Notes under the pieces: generated by a model
What the model was told of the DNA's origin: nothing
The model's database searches: none
Seen by the model: the letters and a program-made list of their open reading frames with translations, nothing else
In this document: one piece after another, positions 5,968 through 9,068 of the stretch
Layout: the number at the start of each line of letters is the position of its first letter
Numbering within the stretch: position 1 is the stretch's first letter
Origin: Rudaea sp.
Lineage (GTDB): Bacteria > Pseudomonadota > Gammaproteobacteria > Xanthomonadales > Rhodanobacteraceae
Direction: 5' to 3'
Assembly (NCBI GenBank): GCA_025934455.1
Contig: JAICYA010000053.1
Coordinates: 1 to 9,068, forward strand
Length of the DNA stretch: 9,068 nucleotides
Translations under genes and position numbers: made by a program

Positions 5968-7483
5968 GGTTGCGCAATTCACCAAAGCGTGGAACGGCAA
6001 TCCGGAGCCTGCGCGAGCCAGCGTCGGGACGCATTATTTGCGCTATGCGACCGGCAACGTGCTGGTCATGATCGCCGGCTTCGTGTCGTTTCCGATTATG
6101 ACCCGTCTGCTGAGCACCGAACAGTACGGCATCTTCGGTTACTTCGATGCTTGGCTGCTGATTCTCGCCGGTGTGTGCAAGCTCGGCGCCCAGCACACCA
6201 TCTTGCGCTTCTACCCGCATGGCGCCGGCCCGCAAGCCCTGGTTCGCTATGGCGCGAATTTCATCTTGCTGCCATTCCTGGCCAGCAGCGCGCTCTGGCT
6301 GTGCGCGATTCTTGTTTATGCGGGCATTAACCGAATCGCGCCGCACGAGACCGCAGCGATCGGATGGATCATGCTCGCGCTGCTGTTGCCGGCGATGTGG
6401 ATCAGCTACGTGGGCGCATTCGCCTTCGCCGCGGAGCGCTCGGATATTTCCGTGCGCATCGTGGTCGGCCAGCGCTGGGCCGAGACGGCGACAGTGCTGG
6501 GTATCGTGTACTTCGTCGAACGCAGCGCGCTCGGCGTGTACGCCGCGCGACTGTTGGTCGCCGTGGTATTGGCGATTGGCCTGACATTCTGGTTGCATCG
6601 TCGCCTGCCGCTGCGCTGGCGCGGTTTCGATTCCGCGGGATATCGGGAAGGCCTGCGCTACGGTCTGCCGCTGGTTGCGAACGAGATCGCAACGACCTTG
6701 CTCGCGTTTGCCGATCGGGTGATGCTGCGCCAGATGTTGCGCAACTTTGCCGATGTCGGCGTCTACACCATCGGCTACGGCCTGGCGCTGAATATCAACA
6801 ATCTGTTCAACTTCGCGCTGTACAACGCCTACACCCAGGTCAGCATCCGCGAATTCGAAACCGCAGGTTGCGAGGCGGTATTGCGCACCAAGCGCACCGT
6901 GCTGCATGCGCTGGTGTATCTGACGGTGGCGATGATTGCGGGGTTGCTCACGGTCGGTCCCGACATGCTGCTGCTGTTGGCCGGCGGCGACAAGACCGCT
7001 TCGGCGAAGGTGTTCGTGCTGATCGGCGTGATCTACACGCTCGACGGCCTGTTCGGAATTTGCGGCGCGGGCTTGCTGTTGTTCAAGCGCTCGCGCACGG
7101 TGCTGGTTCTCACGCTTGGCGCCGCGCTTTTGAACATCGTCCTGAATCTGTTTGCGATCCCGCACTTCGGCATGATTGGCGCCGTCTACGCCTCCGGCGC
7201 AAGCTTCGCGGCGCTGAACGTCGGGCGCTACTTCACCTGCCCGCGCGAGCTGCGTGCGTTGCCCGATTTGCGCGCGACGCTCGTAGCGGTGAGCCTTGGC
7301 GGCGCCTGCGTGGCCATTGCGCACTCCGCGTTGTTTGCGCCGCTGCACTCGCACTTGCTACGCATCGCGGCGATGGCGGTTTTGGTCGCGACGGTATATG
7401 CCATTCCGGTATTTGTTCTCGATACGCGGTTGCGCGAGTCGGTGCTGCGCTACTGGCACGGCCGCAAGCAGATCCGCGCCTGA
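5966..7483 (+). CDS. Wzx-type polysaccharide flippase (MOP superfamily)
   Basis: A 505-residue polytopic inner-membrane protein of the usual length for RfbX/Wzx flippases, with roughly 12 to 14 hydrophobic segments. The N-terminal part is typical: LRYATGNVLVMIAGFVSFPIM, then TRLLSTEQYGIFGYF, matching the family's 'trlLsp.eyG.y' start. The middle holds GLRYGLPLVANEIAT and ADRVMLRQML, and the second half has FGMIGAVYASG and similar re-entry motifs. By family it moves undecaprenyl-linked repeat units from the cytoplasmic to the periplasmic face. ATG 5966 is the earliest possible start, since an in-frame TGA lies at 5960-5962, and no other start precedes the first membrane segment. No clear Shine-Dalgarno is visible. 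Its start codon overlaps the start of the divergent GT2 gene, so its promoter must lie inside that gene. galE follows 71 bp later. Confidence 0.92.
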   Translation: MVAQFTKAWNGNPEPARASVGTHYLRYATGNVLVMIAGFVSFPIMTRLLSTEQYGIFGYFDAWLLILAGVCKLGAQHTILRFYPHGAGPQALVRYGANFILLPFLASSALWLCAILVYAGINRIAPHETAAIGWIMLALLLPAMWISYVGAFAFAAERSDISVRIVVGQRWAETATVLGIVYFVERSALGVYAARLLVAVVLAIGLTFWLHRRLPLRWRGFDSAGYREGLRYGLPLVANEIATTLLAFADRVMLRQMLRNFADVGVYTIGYGLALNINNLFNFALYNAYTQVSIREFETAGCEAVLRTKRTVLHALVYLTVAMIAGLLTVGPDMLLLLAGGDKTASAKVFVLIGVIYTLDGLFGICGAGLLLFKRSRTVLVLTLGAALLNIVLNLFAIPHFGMIGAVYASGASFAALNVGRYFTCPRELRALPDLRATLVAVSLGGACVAIAHSALFAPLHSHLLRIAAMAVLVATVYAIPVFVLDTRLRESVLRYWHGRKQIRA

Positions 7484-7500
7484 TCCGCTGAATTGCGGAT
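7483..7500 (+). promoter_or_regulatory. Hairpin at the flippase stop codon
   Basis: ATCCGC and GCGGAT form a 6-bp stem around a 6-base loop, using the last base of the TGA stop. No T-run follows, so it is not a convincing terminator. It may reduce but probably does not end transcription into galE. Confidence 0.3.
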
Positions 7501-7512
7501 GCAGCATGTGTG

Positions 7513-7546
7513 TTAGCGTACAAACGCGGGGTCGCGCGAGCGCTAA
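7513..7546 (+). promoter_or_regulatory. Nested inverted repeat before galE
   Basis: TTAGCG (7513-7518) pairs with CGCTAA (7541-7546), and inside it CGCG (7525-7528) pairs with CGCG (7533-7536) around GGGT. The structure ends just before the purine-rich AGAAGG (7548-7553), which sits only one base from the ATG. A leader structure that influences galE translation is possible. If the GTG at 7510 were the true start, this would be coding sequence. Confidence 0.3.
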
Positions 7547-7554
7547 AAGAAGGC

Positions 7555-8556
7555 ATGACTGCGCGACAACCCATATTGATCACCGGCGGTGCCGGCTACA
7601 TCGGCAGCCATGTGGCGTTGCAGCTCGCCGATGCCGGCGAACGCGTGCTTGTGCTCGACGACCTGAGTACCGGATTTGCCGAAGCCGTTGTCGGCGCCGA
7701 GCTGATCGTCGGCAACGTGGGCGACGCCGTGCTGGTCGAAAGGATCTTGCGCGAGCACCGCATCGACACGGTCATGCACTTCGCCGCACGCACGATCGTG
7801 CCCGAATCCGTCGCCGATCCGTTGCGTTACTACGGCAACAATACCTGCGCAACCCGCAATCTGCTGGCTTGTTGCGCAAAGATCGGCATCGACCACGTCG
7901 TATTCTCGTCGACCGCGGCGGTATATGGCATCCCCGCCGATGGCATCGCGCACGAGGATGCGCCGACGGCACCGATCAATCCGTACGGCTCCTCGAAACT
8001 CGTCAGCGAATGGATGCTGCGCGATCTCGCCACGGCGGGCGGTCCGCGTTATGTGGCGTTGCGCTATTTCAATGTCGCCGGCGGCGACGAGCGCGGTCGC
8101 ATTGGCCAATCGACGCGCGACGCGACGCTGTTGTTCAAAGTCGCTTGCGAGGTCGCGGTCGGTCGGCGACCGCACGTCTGCGTTTGCGGAACCGACTATG
8201 CCACAGCCGATGGCACCGGTGTGCGCGACTATATCCACGTCGACGATCTTGCGCGCGCGCACCTTTGCGCGCTGCGCTATCTGCGTGCGGGCGGGAACTC
8301 GACCACGTTGAATTGCGGCTATGGGCACGGTTATTCGGTATTCGAAGTGCTGGACGCGGTGAGCCGTGCAAATCTTGCCACGGTTCCCACCGTCTTGCGA
8401 CCGCGCCGTCCCGGCGACCCGCCGGTGCTGATAGCCGATGCGCGCAGAATTCGCGACGTGCTCGGTTGGCAACCGCGCTGCGACGATCTCGATGTGGTCG
8501 CACGCACGGCGCTGGCCTGGGAGCGCAAACTTGGCGCGCAGGCGCAGGCGGCATGA
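7555..8556 (+). CDS. galE: UDP-glucose 4-epimerase family protein (GalE/ExoB type)
   Basis: A 333-residue short-chain dehydrogenase/reductase-fold enzyme, close to the usual GalE length. The NAD-binding motif GGAGYIGSH is at 11-19, the acidic pair LDDLSTG at about 34-40, FSSTAAVYG with the active-site Ser/Thr at 117-125, and the catalytic YxxxK as Y144-K148 in NPYGSSK. The signature GTDYATADGTGVRDYIHVDDLA spans about 202-223. It should interconvert UDP-glucose and UDP-galactose, or the N-acetyl forms, in the cytosol using bound NAD+, feeding the neighbouring glycosyltransferases. NVAGGDERGRIGQ (about 173-185) is shorter than the matching E. coli GalE segment and resembles rhizobial ExoB-like proteins, from recall. 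ATG 7555 fits the family's N-terminus; a GTG at 7510 would add 15 residues. The stop overlaps the next start (ATGA), implying translational coupling. Exact sugar specificity is not resolvable. Confidence 0.93.
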   Translation: MTARQPILITGGAGYIGSHVALQLADAGERVLVLDDLSTGFAEAVVGAELIVGNVGDAVLVERILREHRIDTVMHFAARTIVPESVADPLRYYGNNTCATRNLLACCAKIGIDHVVFSSTAAVYGIPADGIAHEDAPTAPINPYGSSKLVSEWMLRDLATAGGPRYVALRYFNVAGGDERGRIGQSTRDATLLFKVACEVAVGRRPHVCVCGTDYATADGTGVRDYIHVDDLARAHLCALRYLRAGGNSTTLNCGYGHGYSVFEVLDAVSRANLATVPTVLRPRRPGDPPVLIADARRIRDVLGWQPRCDDLDVVARTALAWERKLGAQAQAA

Positions 8557-9068
8557 AGACGATCAGCGCCATCGTGCCGACGTACAACGACGGTGCGCGC
8601 CTGACGCTGGCGCTCGAATCGATCGCGTCGCAGACCTATCCGCACGTCAAGCTTGAAATCATCGTGGTCGACGACGGTTCGAACGACGACACGGCACAAC
8701 GCGTAGCCGCCTTCGCCGCCGTCTCGCCAGTCGCGACGCACTATTTCGCGCAGGCGAATGCGGGGCCAGCTGCGGCGCGCAACCACGGTATCCGCATGGC
8801 GCGCGGCGATGTGGTCGCGTTTCTCGACGCGGACGATCGCTGGCAACCAACAAAACTTGAACGTCAGATTCCGTTGTTGCGTGAGCGCGTCGCACTGGTC
8901 TATTGCGACAATGTTTTTTTCGATGCCGAAGGTTTGGCAATCGAGAATTACGTGCGCGCGATACCGATACACCACGGGGATATCCTGTTGCCGTTGTTCT
9001 GCAACCTCTTTCTGCTGACTTCGGCGGTCGTGGTGTCCAGAATGGCGCTGAATGAGGTCGGTGGATTT
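8553..9068 (+). CDS. GT2 family glycosyltransferase, 3' end missing
   Basis: The frame is open from ATG 8553 to the window end, giving 172 residues of a protein that continues beyond it. It begins MKTISAIVPTYNDGARLTLA, followed by IIVVDDGSNDDT (about 36-47), NAGPAAARNHGIRMARGD (69-86) and the metal-binding DADD at 92-95 (FLDADDRW), the complete N-terminal GT-A core of GT2. The end shows TSAVVVSRMALNEVGGF, the usual segment before the catalytic acidic residue, which is not in view. The start overlaps the galE stop as ATGA, with no obvious independent Shine-Dalgarno, so translation is probably coupled to galE. It likely adds a sugar, possibly galactose given the partner, but that is inference. 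A run of seven T lies at 8914-8920. Confidence 0.92.
   Translation, partial: MKTISAIVPTYNDGARLTLALESIASQTYPHVKLEIIVVDDGSNDDTAQRVAAFAAVSPVATHYFAQANAGPAAARNHGIRMARGDVVAFLDADDRWQPTKLERQIPLLRERVALVYCDNVFFDAEGLAIENYVRAIPIHHGDILLPLFCNLFLLTSAVVVSRMALNEVGGF

Noticed and set aside
2016..5968. The minus-strand block as an invertible DNA segment
   Set aside because: I found no inverted repeats at its two ends and no recombinase gene in the window, so simple rearrangement or insertion is more likely than an active switch.
5825..7354. A 509-codon open frame antisense to the flippase gene
   Set aside because: It is extremely rich in Arg, Gln and His with no domain. The plus strand encodes a clear polytopic flippase.
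1..9068. CRISPR array, tRNA/rRNA genes, insertion sequences or prophage genes
   Set aside because: No regularly spaced repeats, tRNA-like cloverleaf, transposase or phage-type protein was seen on either strand.

Overview
This is a stretch of a surface-polysaccharide (exopolysaccharide, capsule or O-antigen type) biosynthesis locus from a GC-rich Gram-negative bacterium. The GC-rich codon usage, the gene types and the '-NGFE-' tail on the secreted protein suggest a gammaproteobacterium near Rhodanobacteraceae/Lysobacteraceae. That placement rests on recall and is only moderately sure. Nearly all of the window is coding. It holds eight genes, the first and last cut by the window edges, and one non-coding gap over 300 bp (4635-4974).

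Layout. (1) Positions 2-2019, plus strand: the C-terminal two thirds of a membrane-anchored GT2 glycosyltransferase, then a complete GT4 glycosyltransferase. (2) Positions 2016-5967, minus strand, in transcription order: a cytosolic GT2 glycosyltransferase (5967-4975), a 340-bp gap with a candidate promoter and several inverted repeats, a secreted cysteine-rich right-handed beta-helix protein (4634-2835), an 87-bp gap with a strong hairpin, and a DUF218 (ElyC/SanA/YdcF-type) membrane protein (2747-2016). (3) Positions 5966-9068, plus strand: a Wzx-type flippase, a GalE-type UDP-hexose 4-epimerase, and the N-terminal half of another GT2 glycosyltransferase, coupled to galE by an ATGA overlap.

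Working model. The epimerase supplies UDP-galactose or a related UDP-sugar. The glycosyltransferases build a lipid-linked repeat unit on the cytoplasmic face, and the flippase moves it across the inner membrane. The beta-helix protein would act outside the cytoplasm as a polysaccharide-binding or -cleaving protein, and the DUF218 protein would act at the envelope. No polymerase, initiating sugar-phosphate transferase, chain-length regulator or export channel is visible here; if present they lie outside the window.

The most notable signals are architectural. The minus-strand block joins its neighbours through two palindromic tetranucleotides: TTAA at 2016-2019 supplies both stop codons and CATG at 5965-5968 supplies both start codons. 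A 12-bp direct repeat ending in those TTAA stop codons lies at the 3' ends of the DUF218 gene and the minus-strand GT2 gene. It brackets the beta-helix/DUF218 pair as a possible inserted module with its own promoter.
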